64,000 nt of DNA, taken from contig JAETSR010000002.1 in assembly GCA_021769555.1 (NCBI GenBank), positions 186,001 to 250,000 on the forward strand, given 5' to 3'. Each line of letters starts with the position of its first letter. Positions within the stretch are counted from its first letter, which is position 1. This document shows positions 1 to 7,713 of this stretch, piece after piece. The notes beneath the pieces are model-generated. The model searched no databases and was not told where the DNA came from. It saw only the letters and a list, made by a program, of their open reading frames with translations. Source of the DNA: Clostridiaceae bacterium. Its GTDB lineage: Bacteria; Bacillota; Clostridia; Oscillospirales; Acutalibacteraceae. The translations under genes and the position numbers were made by a program.

Positions 1-1
1 C

Positions 2-979
2 CTTAACATCGGAGAGACCGCCTGCTCCCCGGACAATATCGAGCCCCTGCCCTTTGTGAAGATAGACGAGCCCACGGTCTCCATGCTCTTTAAGGTGAAC
101 GACTCCCCCTTCGCCGGGCGTGAGGGCAAGTTCGTGACCTCACGGAACCTCCGGGACCGGCTCTTCAAGGAGGTTGAGACAAACGTTGCCATGCGGGTGG
201 AGGAGACGGACAGCATGGACACCTTCAAGGTCTCCGGCCGGGGGGAGCTGCACCTCTCCATACTCATTGAGCAAATGCGCCGTCAGGGGTATGAGTTCCA
301 GGTGTCCCCGCCTACGGTCATATATAAAGAGAAGGACGGCAAGAGGCTTGAGCCAATGGAGCTTCTGATGATAGAGACCCCCGACAGCTACGTGGGGGCT
401 GTAATGGAGAAGATAGGCTCGAGAAAGGCCGAGCTTGTGAACATGGGCTCGAGAGAGACGGGCATAACCCATATGGAGTTCAGAATACCCGCCCGTGGGC
501 TCATGGGCTACCGCTCGGAGTTTTTAACGGACACCAACGGCAACGGCATCATGAACCATGTGTTTGACGGCTACGAGCCCTATAAGGGGGACATCGCCCA
601 GCGCCAGCAGGGGTCCATCATAGCCTTCGAGACCGGCGAGTCCACGGCCTACGGTCTCTTCAACACCCAGGACCGGGGGCGGCTGTTTATTGGGCCCGGG
701 GTCGAGGTCTACGAGGGAATGATAGTAGGGGCCAGCCCCAAGGCTGAAGACCTGGTGGTGAATGTGTGCAAAAAGAAGCACGCCACCAACACCCGCTCCT
801 CTGCCTCAGACGAGGCGCTGAGACTGACCCCCCACTCCGTGCTGAGCCTTGAGCAGTGCCTGGAGTTCATCAGCGAAGACGAATACGTAGAGGTCACACC
901 CAAAAGCGTCCGCATGCGCAAAGCCGTGCTGTCTCATGAGCAGCGCATGAAACAGCAAAGCCGCAAAAAATCCAGTTAA
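2..979 (+). CDS. typA: GTP-binding protein TypA/BipA, C-terminal part (5' end outside window)
   Basis: The reading frame is open from base 2, so the gene enters from the left edge; about 325 C-terminal residues of a family usually near 600-610 residues are present and the GTPase domain is missing. Visible are the second translation-factor segment (AREGKFVTSRNLRDRL), the EF-G-like domain III signature GRGELHLSILIEQMRRQGYE and the TypA-specific C-terminal domain ending in a basic tail. TypA is a ribosome-binding translational GTPase linked to 50S assembly and to stress or cold growth. The first in-frame GTG in the window is an internal valine, not a start. A hairpin repeat follows the stop codon and separates it from the next gene. 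Confidence 0.95.
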   Translation, partial: LNIGETACSPDNIEPLPFVKIDEPTVSMLFKVNDSPFAGREGKFVTSRNLRDRLFKEVETNVAMRVEETDSMDTFKVSGRGELHLSILIEQMRRQGYEFQVSPPTVIYKEKDGKRLEPMELLMIETPDSYVGAVMEKIGSRKAELVNMGSRETGITHMEFRIPARGLMGYRSEFLTDTNGNGIMNHVFDGYEPYKGDIAQRQQGSIIAFETGESTAYGLFNTQDRGRLFIGPGVEVYEGMIVGASPKAEDLVVNVCKKKHATNTRSSASDEALRLTPHSVLSLEQCLEFISEDEYVEVTPKSVRMRKAVLSHEQRMKQQSRKKSS

Positions 980-994
980 GCGCCGCGAAGCGAG

Positions 995-1040
995 CAAAAG
1001 TTTTTGAAGTTGTTAAGAAACTTTTTTCAAAAAGTTTCTT
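995..1040 (+). repeat. dispersed hairpin repeat, family 1, copy A
   Basis: A 46-base element with the stem AAGAAACTTTTT/AAAAAGTTTCTT at its right end. It shares CAAAAGTTTTTG and ACTTTTTTCAAAAAGT with the reverse complement of 25364-25408, while the outer stem bases differ in a compensatory way. It sits between typA and the exonuclease gene and ends exactly where the next Shine-Dalgarno (1041-1048) begins, so it could act as a terminator or mask that site. Confidence 0.6.
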
Positions 1041-1047
1041 AAAGGAG

Positions 1048-2754
1048 GTGCCCCCAATAAACACAGCAATCCTAGACCTTGAATGGAACCCAGCCTACAG
1101 CCCCCGCCTAAAGGGCTATATCAACGAAATAATCGAGTTCGGCGCTGTAAAGTGCTCCCCTGACCTTGAGGTTCTCGGCACCTTCACCTGCTTTGTGCGC
1201 CCCCAGGTAGGCAGACACCTGAACCCGATAGTAGCTGACCTCACGAGCATAACCGAGGACGAGCTCGAGTCCGGGGGCATACCCTTCATGAACGCCGTTA
1301 GCCGCTTCAAGCGCTGGCTGGGGGACTGCGTGCTCATGACCTGGGGCCCGTCGGACGCGCTGGCCCTCATTGAAAACTGCAAATACTTCAGCGGCAGCAT
1401 GAAGGTCCCCTTCCTCACCCAGTACTGCGACCTTCAGCGCTACGCCCAGGCCGCCCTTGGCCTTAACACCGGGGAGCAGACCGCCCTTGAGAAGGCCGCG
1501 GCCCTTCTTGAGATAGACCAGCTCTCCCGGCACCGGGCCCTGGACGACAGCATGACCGCCCTTGAGATATTCCGCCGTGTCCGGGACCGGCTGGACCCCG
1601 GGCCCTATATCCGCAAGTGCGACGAGAGCTTCTACCGGCAGGTGACCTTCCGCACGAGCTTTGTCAAGGACATCAAGGACCCCCGGGTGCGCCCGGAGCA
1701 CCTGAGGCTCCTCTGCCCCGCCTGCGGGGGCCTGGGGGTGCGCACCTGCCGCTGGCGGCAGCATAACCGGGCCTTTATCTCCGAGTTCCGCTGCCGGGAC
1801 TGCGGCCTGCGCTTCTCGGGGAGAGTAAATATCAAAGAGAAATACGAGGGGATAGTCGTGAATAAAAAAGCAATGGCTCTGCCTGTGATAGAAAAGCCCC
1901 GGCGGGCCGAGCCCGGGGAAGTAGGCTCCATGGGCCTTGAGATAAACGGCGGCGTTGGGGTCCTGCGCTTCCCGGAGCTTAGCTCCATAGACTTTGTGAC
2001 CCACGCCTTTTCAACCCGGATAGGCGGCGTGAGCGGCAGGGAGTTCGCCTCCCTGAACCTGGGCTACGGCCGGGGGGACCCGGATGAAAACGTGGAGGAA
2101 AACTACCGCCGGTTTGCAGCGGCCGCGGGCTTTGACCCTGAGGGCATGGTATGCGGCTGCCAGGTGCACAAGACCGACATACGAAGGGTGGGCGAAAAGG
2201 AGCGGGGCATAGGCATATGGACCCAAAACGACTGCGACAGCGCCGACGGCCTTTGCACCGACGTGCCCGGGGTGACTCTGGTTGCCTTCGCCGCGGACTG
2301 CGTGCCCGTGTACTTCATCGACCCGGAGCATAAGGCCATAGGCCTTGCCCACGCGGGCTGGCGGGGCGCGGCGGCGGGTATGCCTAAGGTGATGGCGGAG
2401 CGCATGGCCAGTGAGTTCGGCACGGACCCCAAAAAGCTCATAGCCGCCATAGGCCCCTCCATATGCAAGGACTGCTTCGAGGTGGATGAGCCCGTGGCAA
2501 AAGAGTTCCTTGCCCTGCCAAACTCCGGGGAGTTCGTCACCGGCCCCGCGGAGCTCCCGGGGGACGGCGGGGTGAAGTACCACGTGGACCTTTGGGAGTG
2601 CTGCAGGCAGTCCCTGCTGTCGGCGGGGGTCCTGCCGGAGCATATCACCGTAGGCGGGGTGTGCACCATGGAGAACAGCGACCTGCTCTTTTCCCACAGG
2701 AAGACCCGGGGCAAGCGTGGGAGTAACTGCGCCATGCTGATGATAAACCCATGA
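1048..2754 (+). CDS. fusion protein: DEDDh 3'-5' exonuclease, zinc ribbon, PgeF-type multicopper-oxidase-like domain
   Basis: One uninterrupted 568-residue frame holds two proteins that are normally separate. Residues 1-180 are a DnaQ/KapD-like exonuclease: DLEWN (D10, E12) is motif I and HRALDDS near residue 162 is the DEDDh motif III. A CPAC (223) and CRDC (249) pair suggests a zinc ribbon. From about residue 295 it is a PgeF/YfiH (DUF152, laccase-like) domain with STRIGGVS, CQVHKTD, AADCVPV and LAHAGWRG, which carry the family's metal ligands. PgeF relatives hydrolyse peptidoglycan precursor errors or purine nucleosides. The Shine-Dalgarno AAAGGAGG (1041-1048) overlaps the GTG at 1048, so an ATA at 1057 is a better-spaced start. 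A GTG at 1858 preceded by GAGGGG could start the PgeF part separately. The stop overlaps the next start (ATGA). Confidence 0.85.
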   Translation: MPPINTAILDLEWNPAYSPRLKGYINEIIEFGAVKCSPDLEVLGTFTCFVRPQVGRHLNPIVADLTSITEDELESGGIPFMNAVSRFKRWLGDCVLMTWGPSDALALIENCKYFSGSMKVPFLTQYCDLQRYAQAALGLNTGEQTALEKAAALLEIDQLSRHRALDDSMTALEIFRRVRDRLDPGPYIRKCDESFYRQVTFRTSFVKDIKDPRVRPEHLRLLCPACGGLGVRTCRWRQHNRAFISEFRCRDCGLRFSGRVNIKEKYEGIVVNKKAMALPVIEKPRRAEPGEVGSMGLEINGGVGVLRFPELSSIDFVTHAFSTRIGGVSGREFASLNLGYGRGDPDENVEENYRRFAAAAGFDPEGMVCGCQVHKTDIRRVGEKERGIGIWTQNDCDSADGLCTDVPGVTLVAFAADCVPVYFIDPEHKAIGLAHAGWRGAAAGMPKVMAERMASEFGTDPKKLIAAIGPSICKDCFEVDEPVAKEFLALPNSGEFVTGPAELPGDGGVKYHVDLWECCRQSLLSAGVLPEHITVGGVCTMENSDLLFSHRKTRGKRGSNCAMLMINP

Positions 2755-3617
2755 TATGTAAGCTTTGCCCCAGAATGTGCGGCAGCAAAAGGGACGGCGG
2801 GACCCCCTGCCGCAGCGGGGAGGAGATACGCATAGCAAGGGCCGCCCTGCACTTCTGGGAGGAACCCCCAATCAGCGGGGAAAGGGGCTCTGGGACGGTG
2901 TTCTTCACCGGCTGCCCCTTAGGCTGCCGGTACTGCCAGAACTATGAGATAAGCCGGGGCACTGCCCCCGGCCGGGCCGTGACCCCCGGGGAGCTCAGCG
3001 ATATCTTCCTTGAGCTCATAGAGAAGGGGGCCCACAACATAAACCTTGTGACCGCGACCCAGTTCATCCCCGGGGTGCGGCAGGCGCTTATAAAGAGAAA
3101 GCTCCCTGTGCCGGTGGTGTATAACACCTCGGGGTACGAGAGGCCGGAGTCCCTCAGGAGCCTTAGGGGTCTTATAGATATCTACCTGCCAGACTTCAAG
3201 TACGCCCAGAGCGGGCTTGCGGGGGCCCTTTCCAATGCGCCGGACTATCCGGAGACGGCCATAAGGGCCATACATGAAATGGCAGAGCAAGCGGGCCCGC
3301 CGGAGTATGATGAAAGCGGCATGATGGTAAAAGGCGTGCTCATCCGGCACCTGATACTCCCCGGGCACACTAAAAACTCCATCGAGGCCCTTCATATCAT
3401 AGCCCGGGAGTTCCCCGGCATACCAGTGAGCCTCATGGCCCAGTACACCCCCTGGGGGGAGGCCAAAGAGGGCATAGAGGGCTGCCCGGAGCTTAAAAGG
3501 GGCGTTACAAAGAGGGAGCTTTTGAAGGTGCAGGACGCCCTCTTTGAGCTGGGCCTTGAGGGCTTTGTCCAGTCCAGGAAGGCCCGGGGAGCGGAGTTTA
3601 TACCGGAGTTTAAATGA
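2751..3617 (+). CDS. radical SAM protein, PflX/pyruvate-formate-lyase-activase-like
   Basis: This 288-residue protein has the radical SAM cluster motif in TGCPLGCRYCQNYEIS (CxxxCxxC, about residues 54-61) and an N-terminal cysteine group (CKLCPRMCG) typical of the PflX-like (COG1313) branch. It probably binds a [4Fe-4S] cluster and S-adenosylmethionine in the cytoplasm. The substrate is unknown; no glycyl radical enzyme lies nearby, so activation of pyruvate formate-lyase is not supported. The start codon overlaps the stop of the exonuclease-PgeF gene by four bases, indicating coupling. Confidence 0.85.
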   Translation: MICKLCPRMCGSKRDGGTPCRSGEEIRIARAALHFWEEPPISGERGSGTVFFTGCPLGCRYCQNYEISRGTAPGRAVTPGELSDIFLELIEKGAHNINLVTATQFIPGVRQALIKRKLPVPVVYNTSGYERPESLRSLRGLIDIYLPDFKYAQSGLAGALSNAPDYPETAIRAIHEMAEQAGPPEYDESGMMVKGVLIRHLILPGHTKNSIEALHIIAREFPGIPVSLMAQYTPWGEAKEGIEGCPELKRGVTKRELLKVQDALFELGLEGFVQSRKARGAEFIPEFK

Positions 3618-3627
3618 GGTGATAGCT

Positions 3628-4140
3628 TTGTCAACTAAACTAAATCTGGCCGGGACAGCCAGGGCCGAGGCGCTTAGAACCTGGCACGGGGCCGTCCTGG
3701 GCCTTGAGTCCAACCTACAGCCCATTATAGAGCCCTTCCCCCGCTGGAAGAAAAAGGAGGCCGAGGGCCTGTGGTGCGCGGCCTTTGTGTACTATTGCTG
3801 TATAAAGGCCGGGTACAAGCTCCCGGTAAGACCAAAGGAGTGCGTCTCCTGCAATCTTGCGGGGTGCGGGGCCTGGGAGGAGTGGGCCAAGGCAGACCCC
3901 CGCATAGGCTGGCTCCAAAATACCTGCCTGCCCCAGCCGGGGGATATCGTCATATTCGACCGGGTCTTTGAAAACAAGCCCCACGACCATATTGGCATAG
4001 TCCTTGAGGCGGGAAGGGACAGCATACTCACCGCCGAGGGGAACCTTAATAATGTCTCCGGGGTGGTTGAGCGGCCCAGGGACGGGCATATCCGGGGGTA
4101 TATAAGCCTGCCGGAGGGATTTGATTACAATGGGAGGTGA
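3628..4140 (+). CDS. CHAP-domain (NlpC/P60-like) putative amidase without signal peptide
   Basis: The TTG at 3628 is chosen because GAGGTGAT lies just upstream; the frame is open further up but inside the radical SAM gene. The 170-residue product has a CHAP-like cysteine peptidase pattern: LWCAAFVYYCC supplies the cysteine, HDHIGIV the histidine and AEGNLNN the polar third residue. Such domains cleave peptidoglycan amide bonds. No signal peptide or membrane segment is seen, unusual for a wall hydrolase, so it may act inside the cell, be released by lysis, or have another substrate. It is in line with the radical SAM and GNAT genes. Confidence 0.75.
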   Translation: MSTKLNLAGTARAEALRTWHGAVLGLESNLQPIIEPFPRWKKKEAEGLWCAAFVYYCCIKAGYKLPVRPKECVSCNLAGCGAWEEWAKADPRIGWLQNTCLPQPGDIVIFDRVFENKPHDHIGIVLEAGRDSILTAEGNLNNVSGVVERPRDGHIRGYISLPEGFDYNGR

Positions 4141-4146
4141 GGGCCC

Positions 4147-4626
4147 ATGAGGGGCCGCAAGGGAAGGGTTTTCGGCATTGTCCCCATGACAAGGGAGCAC
4201 GCCGGGATAATTGCCGCCTGGGAGTATTCCGGGGAGCTGGCGGTGTACAATATGGAGGGGGACTATTCCGGGCTGCTTACAGGCCCGTCATACTCCCTTC
4301 TCAACAGCGCCGGGAAGGTCATCGGCTTCTACCAGTTCGGGGAGGAGGCGAAGATACCCGCCGTGGAGGAGGGGGCGTACCCTTTGGGGCCTCTCGACAT
4401 GGGCCTGGGGCTCCGGCCGGATTTATGCGGCCTTGGCTTCGGGGAGCCCTTTGTGCAGTGCGGGATAAGGTGGGCCCGGGAGGAGCTGGGGGCCGGCGCT
4501 GTAAGGCTCACGGTGATGGGGTCCAACAGCCGGGCAAGGGGGGTGTATGAGCGCTGCGGCTTTTCTGAGACCGGGCGCGTTACCCACAGGCAGTCGGGGT
4601 GTGAGTTTATTATCATGGAGCTGTGA
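4147..4626 (+). CDS. GNAT-family N-acetyltransferase
   Basis: A 159-residue acetyltransferase of the GNAT fold. The acetyl-CoA loop region is in the segment LDMGLGLRPDLCGLGFGEPF, and the C-terminal VMGSNSRARGVYERCGFSETG is the typical beta-bulge region of RimJ/RimL-like enzymes. The substrate cannot be inferred. The ribosome binding site GGGAGGTG (4131-4138) overlaps the end of the CHAP gene and fixes the ATG at 4147. It is the last gene of the rightward run that begins with the exonuclease fusion. Confidence 0.85.
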   Translation: MRGRKGRVFGIVPMTREHAGIIAAWEYSGELAVYNMEGDYSGLLTGPSYSLLNSAGKVIGFYQFGEEAKIPAVEEGAYPLGPLDMGLGLRPDLCGLGFGEPFVQCGIRWAREELGAGAVRLTVMGSNSRARGVYERCGFSETGRVTHRQSGCEFIIMEL

Positions 4627-4671
4627 TAATAAGTATCATACTTTTAATCGCATGGGATAAACCCTTATATT

Positions 4672-4737
4672 ATTCCGGCAATTCCGGCGTTTCCGGCAAA
4701 ACGCCCTATGCCTGCCGGAACTGCCGGAAAAGCCGGG
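4672..4737. repeat. cluster of TTCCGGC repeats in inverted arrangement
   Basis: Three copies of TTCCGGC (near 4673, 4682 and 4691) are followed after 15 bases by inverted copies (TGCCGGAA, CTGCCGGAA, AGCCGG). The two arms can pair into a long imperfect hairpin. It lies in the 183-base gap between the GNAT gene and the aminopeptidase, where it may be a terminator-like structure or a protein-binding array. No T-run follows directly. Confidence 0.6.
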
Positions 4738-4809
4738 TAATTAACTGGCTTTTTTCCATACCATAAAAACTATAATATAAATTATTATTTTTAAGAGAGA
4801 GGGATTAAC

Positions 4810-6117
4810 ATGACAGACAGGCTTACAGGAAGGCTCTTTGATTTCATCGAGAGCAGCCCCACCGCCTTCCACACCGTCAACGCTGTCCGGGCCATGCTCC
4901 TGAACGGCGGCTTCACAGAGCTTTCAGAGTCCGGGCCCTGGGAGCTCGCTGCCGGGAAGGGGTACTTTACCGTGAGGAACCAGAGCTCCATCATAGCGTT
5001 CAGGGCCCCGAAGAAGGATTTCAGCGCCTTCTTGGCAATAGCCCCCCACGGGGACTCCCCCTGCTTCAAGGTGAAGGGCTCCCCGGAGATGGACTGCGGG
5101 GGGCAGTACGTGAAGCTGAACACAGAGGTATACGGCGGCACCACACTGGGCCTCTGGTATGACAGGCCCCTTTCCGTGGCCGGGAGGCTGGCGGTGCGCA
5201 CAAAGGAGGGCTTCCTTATGCAGCTTGTGAACCTCCCCCGGGACCTGCTCACCATCCCAAGCCTTGCCATACACCTGGACAGGGAGGCGAATAACGGCCG
5301 CAAGCCGGACCCCCAGAAGGACACCCTGCCCCTGCTGGGCGGCAGGAGGGCTGACCTTCTGAAGCTGCTATCTGAGCTTGCGGGCGTTCAGAAGGAGGAC
5401 ATACTCTCCCACGACCTGTACCTCTACAGCAGGGCCCGGGGCACGGTGTTCGGGGCCGACGGGGAGTTCATTCAGGCCCCAAGGCTGGACGATTTGGAGT
5501 GCGTCTTCGCGGCGGTCTCGGCCTTTTTGCAGGGCGGGAACCCCGAGAACTGCACTATATGCGCCGTCTTCGACAATGAGGAAACCGGCAGCATGACCCG
5601 CCAGGGGGCGGGCTCCACCATGCTCTCAGACGTTATCGACAGGATATGCAAATGGGCCGGAAAGGACTCTGAGCAGAGGGCCCTTGCCATACAGAACGGC
5701 CTGCTGCTCTCAGCGGACAACGGCCACGCCGTGCACCCCAACTGCCCGGACAAGGCCGACCCCACCAGCGGCTGCTATATAAACGGCGGCATAATCGTGA
5801 AGCACAGCACCAGGTACGCCACGGACGCCTCCACCGCCGCCCTCTTCAAGCTCATCTGCGAAAGGGCCGCTGTGCCCACCCAGGACTACTACAACAACTC
5901 CTCCACCCCCGGCGGCGGGACCCTTGGGCTCATATCCGGCTCCCATATCCCCATACCCACCGTGGACATAGGCCTTGCCCAGCTTGCCATGCACTCCCCC
6001 TATGAGACGGCGGGCCGGGAGGACCTGATACATATGGTGGACGGCATGACGGCATTTTATAACAGCGTGTTCTCCTTTGAGGGGAACAGCTGCACACTAC
6101 AGGAGGCGGCAGAATGA
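4810..6117 (+). CDS. apeB: M18 family aminopeptidase (aspartyl aminopeptidase type)
   Basis: A 435-residue protein that matches M18 metallopeptidases from end to end. The N-terminal SSPTAFHTV is typical, PHGDSPCFKVK carries the first zinc histidine, FDNEETGSMTRQGAGS holds the glutamates and LSADNGHAVHPN an additional ligand region; the C-terminal half includes GGGTLGLIS and HSPYETAGREDL with the last histidine. M18 enzymes remove N-terminal acidic or other residues from peptides in the cytoplasm, usually as large oligomers. The Shine-Dalgarno is AGAGAGGGAT before the ATG. The stop overlaps the start of the GH13 gene (ATGA), so the two are co-translated. Confidence 0.93.
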   Translation: MTDRLTGRLFDFIESSPTAFHTVNAVRAMLLNGGFTELSESGPWELAAGKGYFTVRNQSSIIAFRAPKKDFSAFLAIAPHGDSPCFKVKGSPEMDCGGQYVKLNTEVYGGTTLGLWYDRPLSVAGRLAVRTKEGFLMQLVNLPRDLLTIPSLAIHLDREANNGRKPDPQKDTLPLLGGRRADLLKLLSELAGVQKEDILSHDLYLYSRARGTVFGADGEFIQAPRLDDLECVFAAVSAFLQGGNPENCTICAVFDNEETGSMTRQGAGSTMLSDVIDRICKWAGKDSEQRALAIQNGLLLSADNGHAVHPNCPDKADPTSGCYINGGIIVKHSTRYATDASTAALFKLICERAAVPTQDYYNNSSTPGGGTLGLISGSHIPIPTVDIGLAQLAMHSPYETAGREDLIHMVDGMTAFYNSVFSFEGNSCTLQEAAE

Positions 6118-7697
6118 ACGTTATACATCTGAAAAATGAGCCCGGCTGGCAGAACTCGGCCATGTTCTACCAGGTTTACCCCATCGGCTTCTGCGGCGCG
6201 CCCTATGAGAACGACGGCGTGCCCCAAAGCCGCATAAGAAAGGTGATAGACTGGGTGGAGCACCTTAAAAAGCTCAACACCGGGGCGGTGTACTTCTCCC
6301 CTGTGTTCGAGTCCGACACCCACGGCTATGACACCAGGGATTTTCGGAAGATAGACACCCGCCTTGGCTCCAACGAAGACTTTGCGGACGTGTGCAATGC
6401 CCTTCATGAGGCGGGCATACGCGTGGTGCTGGACGGCGTGTTCAATCACGTGGGCCGGGGGTTCTGGGCCTTCCAGGACGTATTGAAAAACCGGGAGGCC
6501 TCCCCCTACCGGGACTGGTTCCATATAAACTTCGGCGGCAACTCAAACTATAACGACGGCCTCTGGTACGAGGGCTGGGAGGGGCATTTTGAGCTGGTGA
6601 AGCTGAACCTTCAAAACCCGGCGGTTGTGGACCATATTTTGGAGTGCGTTGGCGGCTGGATGGACGAGTTCGCCATAGACGGCCTGCGCCTTGACGTGGC
6701 GTACCTCCTGGACGAGAACTTCATGCGCCGCCTGCACCGGTACACGAAGGAGCGGGACCCGGGCTTCTTCCTCCTGGGGGAGATGATACACGGGGACTAT
6801 AAGCGCATTATGAACCCGGAAATGCTGGACAGCGTTACCAACTACGAGTGCTATAAGGGGCTCTATTCGTCATTTAATGACAAGAATATGTTCGAGATAG
6901 CACACTCCCTTAACAGGCAGTTCGGCTCTGAGAACTGGTGCCTCTATAGGGGGGAGCACCTCTTATGCTTTGCGGATAACCACGATGTTACCCGCATACA
7001 CACGATATTAAAAGACAAAAAGCAGATAAAGGGATTATACGCCATGCTCTACTGTATGCCCGGCATACCCTGCCTGTACTACGGCAGCGAGTGGGGGGCC
7101 GAGGGGGATAAGCACGACGGGGACCCGGCCCTTCGGCCCTGCTTCCCGGAGCCTGTTGAGAATGAGCTCACGGAGTTTATAGGGGAGCTCAGCCGGGTGA
7201 AGCTTATGAGCCGGGCCCTTAGCGAGGGGAGCTATAAGAACGAGACTATCCTCAACAAGCAGATAGCCATACGCCGGGAGTGCGGGGACGAGACGGTGCT
7301 CACAGGCATAAACGCCGACGGCAGCGGGTTCAATATCAACGTGAACTATCACGGCCCCGCCACGGACTTGCTCACCGGGGAGAGCCGGGAACTGAACGGC
7401 TGCATAGAGCTCCCGCCCTACGGGGTGAAGATATACCGCCTGGGCCCGCCCAGGGAGGGGGATAAGATACCCGAGCCGAAGGCTGAGACGGTGACGGTCA
7501 CTGTGCCCGAGCATAAGCCCGAGGCAAAGCCTGAGCCCAAGCCCGCCCCTGAGAGCAGGCCGGAGCCTGTGGCTCTTGAGCTTGCGCCCACGGATATCCC
7601 CATGCGGTACGTGTCCCGGGACGGCACGCCGTATTTTGCCATACCCTGCGACGACCCGGCCCTGGGTAAAATCATCCGGGCCATCAGCGGAAAGTAA
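6114..7697 (+). CDS. GH13 alpha-amylase-family enzyme with charged C-terminal tail
   Basis: Residues 1-440 form a GH13 barrel. The nucleophile is D194 in GLRLDVAY, the acid/base is E223 in LLGEMIHGD, and the transition-state stabilising aspartate is D291 in FADNHDVTRI; GVFNHVGRGF is conserved region I. There is no signal peptide, so it acts on imported or stored alpha-glucans or maltodextrins; the exact specificity is unclear. From about residue 445 a Pro/Glu/Lys-rich linker (repeats of the type PEPKPAPE) leads to a short module of about 45 residues at the C-terminus, which is unusual for cytoplasmic GH13 enzymes. The start overlaps the stop of the M18 peptidase gene. Confidence 0.88.
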   Translation: MNVIHLKNEPGWQNSAMFYQVYPIGFCGAPYENDGVPQSRIRKVIDWVEHLKKLNTGAVYFSPVFESDTHGYDTRDFRKIDTRLGSNEDFADVCNALHEAGIRVVLDGVFNHVGRGFWAFQDVLKNREASPYRDWFHINFGGNSNYNDGLWYEGWEGHFELVKLNLQNPAVVDHILECVGGWMDEFAIDGLRLDVAYLLDENFMRRLHRYTKERDPGFFLLGEMIHGDYKRIMNPEMLDSVTNYECYKGLYSSFNDKNMFEIAHSLNRQFGSENWCLYRGEHLLCFADNHDVTRIHTILKDKKQIKGLYAMLYCMPGIPCLYYGSEWGAEGDKHDGDPALRPCFPEPVENELTEFIGELSRVKLMSRALSEGSYKNETILNKQIAIRRECGDETVLTGINADGSGFNINVNYHGPATDLLTGESRELNGCIELPPYGVKIYRLGPPREGDKIPEPKAETVTVTVPEHKPEAKPEPKPAPESRPEPVALELAPTDIPMRYVSRDGTPYFAIPCDDPALGKIIRAISGK

Positions 7698-7713
7698 GTA
7701 AAGGAGTGGAAAA

